33,666 bases of DNA from DAOUAG01 sp034432935 (GTDB lineage Bacteria; Chloroflexota; Dehalococcoidia; SM23-28-2; RBG-16-64-32): contig DAOUBD010000075.1 in the NCBI GenBank assembly GCA_034432935.1, positions 1 to 33,666 on the forward strand, read 5' to 3'. The number at the start of each line of letters is the position of its first letter. Within the stretch, counting starts at the first letter, position 1. A program made the position numbers and the translations under genes. The notes beneath the pieces were generated by a model. The model was not told where the DNA came from, searched no databases, and saw only the letters and a program-made list of their open reading frames with translations. Positions 1 through 7,196 of this stretch are shown here, in pieces.

Positions 1-76
1 ATGGAGCCACGACCCATGCCCCAGCTTTCAAGCTGGGGTGGAGCTAAACACCGCGCTGGGGTGGAGCTAAACCTGT

Positions 77-211
77 ATGTCCATCCTGATAGCTGAAGAC
101 AGCACCTTCATCAATCGCCACTGCGCCATGAATGGCGCGGCATGGAGCCACGACCCATGCCCCAGCTTTCAAGCTGGGGTGGAGCTAAACACCGCGCTGG
201 GGTGGAGCTAA
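77..211 (+). pseudogene. Decoy start of the sucD-like gene, a 44-codon mini-ORF
   Basis: The duplicated ATG at 77 begins MSILIAEDSTFI, close to the real N-terminus MSVLIDENTTFI at 218. The frame then runs through the hairpins and stops at TAA 209-211, six bases before the true ATG. The differences from the real start are spread over all codon positions, so the copy is either old or came from a related gene. It is not a functional enzyme. It could act as a coupled leader ORF, but that is inference. Confidence 0.6.
123..179. repeat. Three consecutive hairpins inside the 141-bp repeat
   Basis: Three perfect inverted repeats lie end to end: GCGCCAT/ATGGCGC (123-129 with 132-138), GGCATGG/CCATGCC (139-145 with 155-161) and CCCCAGCTT/AAGCTGGGG (160-168 with 171-179). 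The third hairpin also occurs at 19-38 in the first copy. No T-tract follows, so a terminator is unlikely. The arrangement looks like a small folded repeat element placed just upstream of the ribosome-binding site. Confidence 0.75.
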
Positions 212-217
212 GCCTGT

Positions 218-1129
218 ATGTCCGTCCTGATCGACGAGAACACCACCTTCATCATCCAGGGCATCACCGGCCGCGAGGCGGTGAACATGACCCGGGAGTG
301 CTTGGACTACGGGTCCAAGATAGTGGGCGGCGTGACGCCAGGCCGCGGCGGGCGCGATGTGTACGGTGTCCCGGTCTACGATACCGTGCGCGAGATAACG
401 GCCCGGCAGCATGTCGATGGCACGGTGCTCACGGTGCCGCCAGCGTTTGTGCGCGATGCAGCCTTCGAGGCGATAGAGAACGGCATCAAGCTGATGGTGA
501 TCGTCACAGAGCGGGTGCCTCGCGCTGAGATCTCTCAGGTTCTAGAGCTGGCCCGCTGGCGCGGGACGCGAGTCATCGGCCCCAACTGTCTGGGCATCAT
601 CTCCCCTGGCAAGTCCAAGATGGGGGGCATCGGCGGGCCCGCAGCCAACACTCGCCAGGCATACCGCCCGGGCCACATCGGGGTCATGTCGCGCAGCGGC
701 GGCATGACCACGGAGATCTCCAACTCGCTGACGGCCGCCGGCCTGGGCCAAAGTACGGCCATCAGCATCGGCGGCGATCCCCTCATCGGTTCCACCTATG
801 CGGAGCTCATGCCGCTCTTCGAGGCAGACCCAGAGACGCATGCCATAGTCATCTACTCTGAGCCGGGCGGGCCCATGGACGCTCAGCTCGCGGAATACGT
901 GAAGACCAATGGGACACGGCTGCCCATCATCGCCTTCATGGCGGGGCGCTTCATGGACAAGATGCCCGGAATGCGCTTCGGCCACGCAGGGACCATCGTG
1001 GAGGGGAAGGCCGACACGGCCGCGGAGAAGATCCGGCGGCTGGAGGAAGCCGGAATTTCCGTAGCGGAGGAGATCGCGGAGATCCCCGAGCTGGTCAAGA
1101 AGCGGCTAGCCGAGATCGGGAAGTTGTAG
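218..1129 (+). CDS. sucD: Succinyl-CoA synthetase alpha subunit-like (SucD family)
   Basis: This is the CoA-binding and phosphohistidine subunit of an ADP/GDP-forming acyl-CoA synthetase, which interconverts succinyl-CoA (or a related acyl-CoA) and the free acid with nucleotide phosphorylation. The 303 residues match the family length. The N-terminal CoA-binding Rossmann fold contains VGGVTPGRGG (36-45), followed by IGPNCLGIISPGK (120-132) and SRSGGMTTE (158-166). The active-site histidine is H256 in GHAGTIVEG. The start at 218 is set by GGTGGAG upstream and by family alignment. No beta subunit (sucC) is in the window; it may lie to the left. A ferredoxin gene follows after two bases, suggesting co-transcription. 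The natural substrate cannot be fixed from sequence; malate or another dicarboxylate is possible. Confidence 0.85.
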   Translation: MSVLIDENTTFIIQGITGREAVNMTRECLDYGSKIVGGVTPGRGGRDVYGVPVYDTVREITARQHVDGTVLTVPPAFVRDAAFEAIENGIKLMVIVTERVPRAEISQVLELARWRGTRVIGPNCLGIISPGKSKMGGIGGPAANTRQAYRPGHIGVMSRSGGMTTEISNSLTAAGLGQSTAISIGGDPLIGSTYAELMPLFEADPETHAIVIYSEPGGPMDAQLAEYVKTNGTRLPIIAFMAGRFMDKMPGMRFGHAGTIVEGKADTAAEKIRRLEEAGISVAEEIAEIPELVKKRLAEIGKL

Positions 1130-1131
1130 CT

Positions 1132-1368
1132 ATGGCGATGTTCATTGATGTGCAGCTGAGCCCGGAGGCGGCCAGCGACCGGGACTTGGCCAAGAAGCTT
1201 GCAGAGGTCTGCCCCGTGAACATCTTCGCCGTCGATGGAGATGGCAGGGCCACTATCGTGGAAGAGAACTTGGACGAGTGCGTCCTCTGCGAGCTCTGTG
1301 TGCAGGCGGCGCCGCCGGGTGGCGTGCGCGTGGTGAAGCTGTACGACGGCACCGTGATCTCCCGCTGA
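1132..1368 (+). CDS. Small ferredoxin-like protein with one 4Fe-4S site
   Basis: This 78-residue protein has the layout of a bacterial ferredoxin reduced to one cluster. A CP pair survives from the first half (C27-P28), and a CxxCxxC follows at C50, C53 and C56. These four cysteines are the expected ligands of one 4Fe-4S cluster. The second CP is replaced by APPGG, and the first CxxCxxC is absent, so a second cluster cannot form. It resembles FixX-type ferredoxins. It starts two bases after the sucD-like stop, so it probably belongs to the same transcript. An electron-carrier role beside a CoA ligase would fit a 2-oxoacid:ferredoxin oxidoreductase pathway, but no such oxidoreductase is visible here. 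Confidence 0.75.
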   Translation: MAMFIDVQLSPEAASDRDLAKKLAEVCPVNIFAVDGDGRATIVEENLDECVLCELCVQAAPPGGVRVVKLYDGTVISR

Positions 1369-1381
1369 ACCCGCCGCCTCG

Positions 1382-2458
1382 TCACCGCCGGCGAGGCATC
1401 AACACGGTGTAGTCCAGGTCCAGCACGACATTGGGGTGGTAGCTTTCGCGCCCGGAATCAGGGTCGCGCACCCTCAGGGGAATCTCCCCCTCGTTGGGGT
1501 CGAGGTTCTTTACACCCACGAGGCGCAGGCGCAGGGCGCCGCAGTCCGGGCGGCCGAGGTCGATGCGTTCTAGCACTTCGCTCCAGGCAAACAGGGTGTC
1601 GCCGGCCACCGTGGGGTTGGCGTGGGAGCCAGCGTTAAAGGCAAGGATGCGGATGGCGTTCTCCAGGCCATCGTAGGCGATGGAGTGGGCCAGGGAGATG
1701 ATGTGGCCGCCGTATATTATGCGCCGGCCCAGGCGGCTCTTCTTTTGAAGCATCTCGTTGAAGTGCACCCGGGCGTTGTTCTGGTAGAGCCGCGTTGCAG
1801 ACTGGTGCTCGGCATCCTCGATGGTGAAACCCTGGGGGTGGATGATGCGCTCACCAGGCTCGTAGTCCTCCCAAAACGCCTGGCCCCCGGTAGCCACGGC
1901 ATCGAACCGCGATAGATCGAGTTCCGGCGGGACACGCAGGTTCTCCACGGCCACCTGAGGCGGCAGCTCGGGTGCGTCGTTGGCGCCCGAGCTCACGTTC
2001 GGGTCGCGTTTGTTGACCATGGCCCACCGATAGAACTGGAGGACCACCTCATCCCGCTGGTTGAAGCCCTTGGTATGCACCCAGACGATACCCACGTCGC
2101 CGCGGGAGGTCTCCCGTTTGCCGATGACCTCTGTCTCCGCCCGCAGGGTATCGCCGGGGTAGACCGTCTGGAGAAACCGGACGTCGGCGTAACCAAGGTT
2201 GGCCGGCGAGTTGAGGGAGATATCGGGGACGGCCCGGCCGAAAACGATGTGGAAGAGCAAAAGGTCGTGCACAACCTCCCGCTGGAAACCGAGGGACTGG
2301 GCGAACTCACGTGCGCAGTGGAGGGGACGCCGGTCACCCGTCAGGGCTATGTAGAGGGCCAGGTCGCCCTCCGTGATGGTCCTGGGGACGGCATGGTGGA
2401 AGACATGGCCCACCTGGAAGTCCTCGAAGAAGTTACCGCCGGGGGTCTTCGCCATCAT
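1382..2458 (-). CDS. Two-domain MaoC-family hydratase, mesaconyl-CoA hydratase-like
   Basis: This is a double hot-dog protein of about 358 residues, the size and architecture of 2-methylfumaryl-CoA (mesaconyl-CoA) hydratases. The N-terminal domain has ALTGDRRPLHCAREFA, a hydratase-2 type motif with Asp and His. The C-terminal domain has ATRLYQNNARVHFNE. The family hydrates or dehydrates branched C4-C5 enoyl-CoA thioesters. I place the start at the ATG of 2458, because AGGAG sits eight bases before it. The GTG at 2467 would touch that ribosome-binding site, and the ATG at 2455 is also possible. The gene lies 75 bases downstream of a second MaoC gene on the same strand, probably in one operon. 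The exact substrate is inferred from architecture only. Confidence 0.75.
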   Translation of the reverse strand: MMAKTPGGNFFEDFQVGHVFHHAVPRTITEGDLALYIALTGDRRPLHCAREFAQSLGFQREVVHDLLLFHIVFGRAVPDISLNSPANLGYADVRFLQTVYPGDTLRAETEVIGKRETSRGDVGIVWVHTKGFNQRDEVVLQFYRWAMVNKRDPNVSSGANDAPELPPQVAVENLRVPPELDLSRFDAVATGGQAFWEDYEPGERIIHPQGFTIEDAEHQSATRLYQNNARVHFNEMLQKKSRLGRRIIYGGHIISLAHSIAYDGLENAIRILAFNAGSHANPTVAGDTLFAWSEVLERIDLGRPDCGALRLRLVGVKNLDPNEGEIPLRVRDPDSGRESYHPNVVLDLDYTVLMPRRR

Positions 2459-2533
2459 GAGCCTCACTCCTGGCGCCGGTCAGTTGTCCGGCATCCTTTC
2501 CGTACAAGTAAATGGGAAAACCAATCGGGCAGA

Positions 2534-2959
2534 TCAATGGGGCATCGGGTCCAGCAGGATCACGGCTTCGCCTTTGACTACGGCCTCGCCGTTCTGGTTG
2601 TAGCAGTCCGTCTCGATAGTGAAGATGCGCTTTTCCGGCTCGATGCCCTTTACCTCGGCGATCGCTCTTATCGTGTCGCCGATCTTGACAGGCCGGAGGA
2701 AGCGCAGCGTCTGGCTTAGGTAGACGGCGCAGCAGTGGGGCGCCAGCTTGGTGCCGAGGGCGGCGGATATAAAACCGGCGCTCAGCATGCCGTGGGCGAT
2801 GCACTCGCCGAACCGGGTCTTGGCCGCATAGGCCGGGTCTGTGTGGAGGGGATTCGTGTCGCCTGTCACCTGGGCGAAGAGCCGCACATCCTCCTCTGTA
2901 ACCGTTTTCTCGAATTCGGCGCGGTCACCGATCTTGACGCCGAGAACGCTGTCCGTCAT
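2534..2959 (-). CDS. (R)-specific enoyl-CoA hydratase, MaoC/PhaJ type
   Basis: This single hot-dog protein of 141 residues hydrates trans-2-enoyl-CoA to (R)-3-hydroxyacyl-CoA. The hydratase-2 signature FAQVTGDTNPLH is intact, with catalytic D34 and H39, followed by the expected DPAYAAKTRFGECIAHGM helix region. The start at 2959 is chosen because AAGGAG ends seven bases upstream; the longer GTG start at 2974 would overlap that site. It is transcribed with the two-domain hydratase below it and divergently from the MmgE/PrpD gene. A role in beta-oxidation or in a hydroxyacyl pathway is likely; the chain length is unknown. Confidence 0.85.
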   Translation of the reverse strand: MTDSVLGVKIGDRAEFEKTVTEEDVRLFAQVTGDTNPLHTDPAYAAKTRFGECIAHGMLSAGFISAALGTKLAPHCCAVYLSQTLRFLRPVKIGDTIRAIAEVKGIEPEKRIFTIETDCYNQNGEAVVKGEAVILLDPMPH

Positions 2960-3049
2960 TGTGCTCTCCTTCACGGGCTGGGGCCTGCAAGGGCACTTTA
3001 CTATTCACATGGGGTGCGAGCAACCTAGCCGTGGGGTAGGATTCTGCCT

Positions 3050-4405
3050 GTGGAGATCAGTGCGCGACTAGCAGAATTCGTGGCGGGCACGGTGCCCGGC
3101 CGGATCCCAGCGGCCGCCCGCGCCGAGGCGAAGTGGGCCATACTGGACACGCTGGGGGTGATGCTGGCCGGCAGCCGGGAGGAGGTCTCGGGCCTCGTGG
3201 CGAGATGGGTCCGCGATGCTGGCGGCTCACCGGAGACGACAGTGGCCGGTTGGGGCTTTCGCGCACCGGCTACCGAGGCGGCGATGGTGAATGGAGTCTC
3301 GGCCCACGCCCTCGATTACGACGATGTCAGCATCAGCATGCGGGGCCACCCCAGCGCGCCACTGGTTCCGGCCGTGCTAGCGCTGGCAGAGAAGCTAGGG
3401 AGCCCAGGCACTGAGGTCATCGACGCCTATGTGTTAGGGTTCGAGGTGCAGGCGCGGCTCGGACGCGCCATCGGGGAGGAGCACTATGCCCTGGGTTGGC
3501 ACGCCACGTCTACCTTCGGCACGATTGGCGCAGCGGCCGCCTGCGCCCGCCTTTTGCACTTGGATGCAGACCGGACCCAGGCCGCATTAGGCATCGCCGC
3601 GTCGCTGGCGTCGGGAATCCAGCAGAACTTCGGCAGCATGACCAAGCCGCTGCACGCGGGCTGGGCAGCCCGCAGCGGCCTGGTAGCGGCATCCCTGGCA
3701 GCGGCGGGGCTCACCGCGGATCGAACCCCCCTGGAAGGTCCCCGTGGCTTCGTCCGAGTTATGTCCGGCGGGCAAGCGCCGGATGTCGCCGCCTTGATGG
3801 AGCATCTGGGTGAGGAGTGGGACATCACGACGGCCGGGATCGGGGTGAAGCTCTATCCGTGCTGTTACGCAACCCACAGGGCCGTCGATGCCGCCCTCGA
3901 GATCCGGCAGAGCTACCCTTTGACGCCCGGCGACGTTCGGGAGCTGCATGTCGTCGTCAGCCCAGGAACCTTGCTGCCCTTGGTCCGGCGCCAGCCCCAG
4001 ACGGGGCTCGAGGGGAAGTTCAGCCTCGGCTACTGCCTCGCGGCGGCGCTCCTGGACGGTGCCGTGACGCTGGATAGCTTCAGCGATGCGGCGGTGCGCC
4101 GCCCGGAGGCGCGGCGGCTCATGGACCTGGTGCGCGTCGAGGAGGGCGGGCCCCCCGCCCAGTTCCCCATCGGCGGTTCCGCTGAGGTGCGGGTCATCAC
4201 CATAGCGGGAGCGGAGCACCGGGCGCGGGTCGAAATCCCGCGGGGCGACCCGCGCAGGCCCTTGACCAGGGAGGAGCGGGTGGCGAAGTTCCGCCAGTGC
4301 GCCATCAGGGCCTGCCCCTCGGATCGGGCAGAGTCCGTGATTGCGATGGTGGAGGACCTCGATGGCCTGGCCGACGCTGGCCGCGTGGCCCGCCTCCTGG
4401 CCTAA
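3050..4405 (+). CDS. MmgE/PrpD family protein
   Basis: This 451-residue protein belongs to the family of 2-methylcitrate dehydratase (PrpD) and cis-aconitate decarboxylase. Family landmarks are the N-terminal helical bundle with KWAILDTLGVMLAGS (about 28-42), the HALDYDDV motif near 86-93, GWHATSTFGTIGAAAACARLL near 149-169, and KPLHAGWAARSGL near 199-211. The C-terminal lid domain begins around 270 with KLYPCCYATHRAVDA. The start is a GTG with a weak TAGGAT upstream, so the exact start is uncertain. In environmental Chloroflexota such paralogs often act on unknown substrates, so I do not assign methylcitrate specifically; prpB and prpC are not nearby. It ends 11 bases from the convergent crotonase gene. 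Confidence 0.8.
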   Translation: MEISARLAEFVAGTVPGRIPAAARAEAKWAILDTLGVMLAGSREEVSGLVARWVRDAGGSPETTVAGWGFRAPATEAAMVNGVSAHALDYDDVSISMRGHPSAPLVPAVLALAEKLGSPGTEVIDAYVLGFEVQARLGRAIGEEHYALGWHATSTFGTIGAAAACARLLHLDADRTQAALGIAASLASGIQQNFGSMTKPLHAGWAARSGLVAASLAAAGLTADRTPLEGPRGFVRVMSGGQAPDVAALMEHLGEEWDITTAGIGVKLYPCCYATHRAVDAALEIRQSYPLTPGDVRELHVVVSPGTLLPLVRRQPQTGLEGKFSLGYCLAAALLDGAVTLDSFSDAAVRRPEARRLMDLVRVEEGGPPAQFPIGGSAEVRVITIAGAEHRARVEIPRGDPRRPLTREERVAKFRQCAIRACPSDRAESVIAMVEDLDGLADAGRVARLLA

Positions 4406-4416
4406 AATCGGTCCGG

Positions 4417-5169
4417 CTATGACCCCTGGCCGGTGACCCTCTGCGCAGCGTCGCGAAAGCGCTGCCGGTGTTCGTCCGTCTGGCGCAGACCTGCATTGAG
4501 CTCTGCCTCGCGCCTGCCGGCGTTCCGGTTGTCGGTGGCGAGATCGACGACCTCCTTCGAACCGAGGACGGCCGCCGGTGAATTCTCGGCAATGGCCCGA
4601 GCCATCTCCATGACGGTCGCTTCCAGGTCAGGCAGCGGGACGACCCTGTTGGCCAGCCCGATGCGAAGCGCCTCAGAAGCATCGACGGTGCGGGCCGTAA
4701 AGAGAAGCTCCTTGGCAATGGGAGCCCCGACGATGCGGGGGAGCAGGCTGGCGCCCACAACGAGACCGTAGCTGGCGCCAGGGAAGCGAAAGCTGGCGTT
4801 TTGCGAGCATACGCGGATGTCGCAGGCGGCAGCGAACACCGCCCCGCCACCGTAGGCGTAGCCGTTGACCGCAGCGATGAGGGGCTTGCGGACGCGGGCC
4901 AAACGATAGGCCGCTTGGGCAGCGGCATCCCGTCCCCCGGGGGAAGCGGCTACCGCTTCCGCCATGTCAGCGCCGGCGCAGAAGGCCTTTTCTCCAGCGC
5001 CGGTCAGCACCAGGACCCGCACATCATCATCTGCCTCAAGGGCATCCAGGCAACGGATGAGCTCCCCCGACATGCGGGCGTTTATGGCGTTGTGCTTTTC
5101 GGGGCGGCTGAGACGGATGACGGCGACGTGCGGCGCCGGGCGCTCCAGGATGATGGTCTCGAACTCCAC
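4417..5169 (-). CDS. Enoyl-CoA hydratase/isomerase family protein (crotonase fold), atypical active site
   Basis: The 250 residues show the crotonase fold: RPEKHNAIN near 22-30, the oxyanion segment FCAGADM at 63-69 and YAYGGGAVFAAACDI at 104-118. Both glutamates that add water in classical enoyl-CoA hydratase are missing. The position of rat Glu144 (GGGCE) is V111 and that of Glu164 (QPE) is G131. The protein can bind acyl-CoA and stabilise an enolate, but hydration is doubtful. Isomerase, decarboxylase or hydrolase activity is possible. The start is a GTG 48 bases after the thiolase stop. An AAGGAGG lies 29 bases upstream with a perfect hairpin between it and the GTG. It is in an operon with the thiolase. 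Confidence 0.8.
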   Translation of the reverse strand: MEFETIILERPAPHVAVIRLSRPEKHNAINARMSGELIRCLDALEADDDVRVLVLTGAGEKAFCAGADMAEAVAASPGGRDAAAQAAYRLARVRKPLIAAVNGYAYGGGAVFAAACDIRVCSQNASFRFPGASYGLVVGASLLPRIVGAPIAKELLFTARTVDASEALRIGLANRVVPLPDLEATVMEMARAIAENSPAAVLGSKEVVDLATDNRNAGRREAELNAGLRQTDEHRQRFRDAAQRVTGQGS

Positions 5170-5181
5170 AGCGAAAGCGAA

Positions 5182-5200
5182 GGGGCGGCAGCGCCGCCCC
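5182..5200 (-). promoter_or_regulatory. Hairpin between ribosome-binding site and GTG start of the crotonase gene
   Basis: On the minus strand GGGGCGGC, a three-base loop and GCCGCCCC form a perfect eight-pair stem. It lies between AAGGAGG (5199-5205) and the GTG at 5167-5169. Unfolded, the spacing is 29 bases, too long for normal initiation. Folding removes most of the spacer but also pairs the last Gs of the Shine-Dalgarno sequence. It may tune translation, or mark a processing site between the two cistrons. Confidence 0.55.
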
Positions 5201-5217
5201 TCCTTCTCCGACTTGGT

Positions 5218-6450
5218 TTAGACAGACAGGATGTGGATGGACAGGGCGGCCGCATCGCCGCGCACCATCCCGCCCCCGTTCTCGGTAAGGCCCACCTTGG
5301 GATCGCGCACCTGGCGGCCGCTGGCCTCGCCCCGAAGCTGGGTGAATATCTCGTAGATCTGGGCCACTCCGGTAGCCCCTATGGGGTGGCCCTTGGAGAT
5401 GAGGCCGCCGCTGGTGTTCACAGGGATGGGGCCGTCCAGATACGTGGCCTTCGTGTCGATGAGTCTGCCGCCCTCGCCAGGGGCGCAAAGGCCGAGGTCT
5501 TCGTAGATCATCAGCTCGGCGGGAGCAGTAGCGTCATGGACCTCGCAGACGTCCAGGTCCTCCGGGCCGATGCCCGCCATCTCGTAGGCGCGCCGCGCGG
5601 TGCGCTCCGTGATGTTGGGTTCGTTGGGGGCGCGGTCGGCGCCGGAAGCCAGGACGGAAGCCCGGACGAAGACGGGCTTCGTGGTGAACTGGCGAGCCAT
5701 GTCGGCGGAGCAGAGGATGGCGGCTGCGGCGCCATCGCCGATGGGGGAGCACATGAGGCGCGTCAGGGGCTCCGCCACGGTGGGTGAGGCGAGGACGTCC
5801 TCGAGCGTGTAAACCTCACGGTACTGAGCGTGGGGATTCAAAGAGCCGTGGTAGTGGTTCTTCACGGCGACCCTGGCGAACTGCTCCTTGGTGGTGCCGT
5901 ACTTGGCCATGTGCTGTCGGGCGAAAGCGGCATAGAAATCCATAAACATGGAACGCTTCTCGCCGGCGCCTTCGGCGGGGGCTGGGGTCTGGCCGCCGCC
6001 GTCGCCGCGGGCGGCCTTCATCTGGGCCATCATGCCCTGCACCCACTCGACGTCGACGGCGGCGCCGATGGCCTGGAACGACCGGCGCTTGTCTTCGTGG
6101 TAGAGCTTCTCCATTCCCAGCGCCAGGGCGATATCGTACATGCCGGAGGCGACGTAGAGCCAGGCCACGTGGAAGGCCGTGGAGGAGCTGGCGCAGGCGT
6201 TTTCTGTGTTGATGACAGGGATGCCGCCGATGCCGATCTCGCGCAGCACGACCTGCCCGCGGATCATCTCCTGACCGGTGATGAGCCCGGCGGTGGCATT
6301 GCCTACGACGGCCACCTGGAGCTTGGACTTATCGATGCCCGCTGAGTCCAGGGCCCCCTTTACGGCCTCGGCGGCCAAGTCCTTGAGGCTTCGCTCCAGG
6401 AACTTCCCGAAGTGGGTCATCCCGGCGCCAATGACGGCAACGTCTCTCAT
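5218..6450 (-). CDS. Thiolase family protein, SCP2-like acetyl-CoA C-acyltransferase
   Basis: This 410-residue thiolase-fold enzyme is expected to cleave or condense 3-ketoacyl-CoA with CoA. The nucleophilic cysteine is C86 in ENACASSS. H305 lies in EVHDATAP and H355 in GGLISKGHPIGATG, the usual histidine motifs of the SCP2-type subfamily. The C-terminal CxG of classical degradative thiolases is replaced by NGGGMVRG (391-398), as is common in this subgroup. A low-complexity insertion, GDGGGQTPAPAEGAGEK, lies near 149-165. The start is well supported by GGGAGGAAGCC before the ATG. It heads a two-gene minus-strand operon with the crotonase downstream. These SCP2-like thiolases often need a DUF35 partner, which is not seen here. 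Confidence 0.85.
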   Translation of the reverse strand: MRDVAVIGAGMTHFGKFLERSLKDLAAEAVKGALDSAGIDKSKLQVAVVGNATAGLITGQEMIRGQVVLREIGIGGIPVINTENACASSSTAFHVAWLYVASGMYDIALALGMEKLYHEDKRRSFQAIGAAVDVEWVQGMMAQMKAARGDGGGQTPAPAEGAGEKRSMFMDFYAAFARQHMAKYGTTKEQFARVAVKNHYHGSLNPHAQYREVYTLEDVLASPTVAEPLTRLMCSPIGDGAAAAILCSADMARQFTTKPVFVRASVLASGADRAPNEPNITERTARRAYEMAGIGPEDLDVCEVHDATAPAELMIYEDLGLCAPGEGGRLIDTKATYLDGPIPVNTSGGLISKGHPIGATGVAQIYEIFTQLRGEASGRQVRDPKVGLTENGGGMVRGDAAALSIHILSV

Positions 6451-6540
6451 GGCTTCCTCCCTTGTCCTGCTTAGGGCCCGCTAAGTTTCCCGCCACCAGT
6501 ATACGGCACCGCAGCGAAATCAGGAACGCCGAGACCCCGC

Positions 6541-7185
6541 CTAGGAGCCAGCGGCGAGGGCCTCCGCCACGGCCTCTTCCATGGTCTCCAGGCGGATCCC
6601 GCCGTTATAGACGCGCGTCACGACGCCTTGGGGGTCGATGAATACGCTGACTGGCATGCCCAGGCCGCGCAAGGCGCCGAACAAGGTGTCATCTGGGTCC
6701 ATGCCGTTCACGGTAAAGCTAACCCCGGAGCCGCCGTCGTTGCGGGGCAGGCTCGCGAAGAAGGATTTCGCCCGGTCGAGGGGCTCGCGGCGGTTGACGG
6801 CGATGATGGCGAGCTCGCCTCTGTGGCGGTCGAGCAGCTCGGCCATGTCCGGGAGTTCGGCCCGGCAGGGGCCGCACCAAGTGGCCCACAGGTTCACGTA
6901 GACGGCCTTTCCGCGGAAGTCGCTCAGCCGGTAGCGGCGGCCGTCGAAGTCCGAGATGGCGAAGTCGGGAGCCAGTTTCCCCTGCTGCGGCCCTACCTCC
7001 AGGCTGGCCTGGCCTGCGGACCGCGGCGGGTCCATGATAACGACGTTTTGGATCCCTTTGCCGCCCCCTCCGTTGCCGAGGAGGCCGGCTGCCAGAAGGG
7101 CGGCCACTACGGCCCCAACGATGATTGCCAGACCCGCCAGGGCCAGAAGGCGTTCTCTAAGGCTGCGGGAACCAGGGGCAGGCAT
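6541..7185 (-). CDS. TlpA/ResA-like membrane-anchored thioredoxin
   Basis: This is a 214-residue extracytoplasmic thiol-disulfide oxidoreductase. An N-terminal membrane anchor spans about 13-36. A Gly-rich linker and the AhpC/TSA-like domain APDFAISDFDG follow, and the redox motif WCGPC is at 103-107. Later landmarks are the cis-proline region GMPVSVFIDPQG and the C-terminal helix. The gene starts 11 bases after the ccdA stop, so the two are almost certainly one operon. CcdA would pass electrons from cytoplasmic thioredoxin to this protein. Likely clients are apocytochromes c or other exported proteins; no cytochrome gene is in view. Confidence 0.88.
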   Translation of the reverse strand: MPAPGSRSLRERLLALAGLAIIVGAVVAALLAAGLLGNGGGGKGIQNVVIMDPPRSAGQASLEVGPQQGKLAPDFAISDFDGRRYRLSDFRGKAVYVNLWATWCGPCRAELPDMAELLDRHRGELAIIAVNRREPLDRAKSFFASLPRNDGGSGVSFTVNGMDPDDTLFGALRGLGMPVSVFIDPQGVVTRVYNGGIRLETMEEAVAEALAAGS

Positions 7186-7196
7186 CGCTCTCCGGC

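Larger units (their letters stand above)
1..261. repeat. 141-bp tandem repeat that duplicates the start of the sucD-like gene
   Basis: Positions 1-70 are identical to 142-211. The similarity continues with about a dozen substitutions from 71-119 against 212-260, a period of exactly 141. The repeated part includes the sequence GCTGGGGTGGAGCTAA (which holds the likely ribosome-binding site), the ATG (77 and 218) and about 14 codons of the sucD-like gene. GCTGGGGTGGAGCTAA itself occurs twice per unit (32-47, 55-70, 173-188, 196-211). Position 1 is the window edge, so more copies may lie upstream. The frame ending at the TAA of 68-70 reads the same as the frame ending at 209-211, which fits another copy further left. 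Confidence 0.9.

Noticed and set aside
1..212. Four copies of GCTGGGGTGGAGCTAA as a possible CRISPR array
   Set aside because: Only two spacings, with spacers that are themselves repeated and contain gene-start sequence; no cas genes.
3050..4405. 2-methylcitrate dehydratase as a firm call
   Set aside because: No prpB, prpC or other methylcitrate-cycle genes nearby; family paralogs have many substrates, so only the family is stated.
4801..5787. 328-codon plus-strand frame opposite the crotonase and thiolase genes
   Set aside because: It spans two real genes on the other strand and has no recognisable domain.
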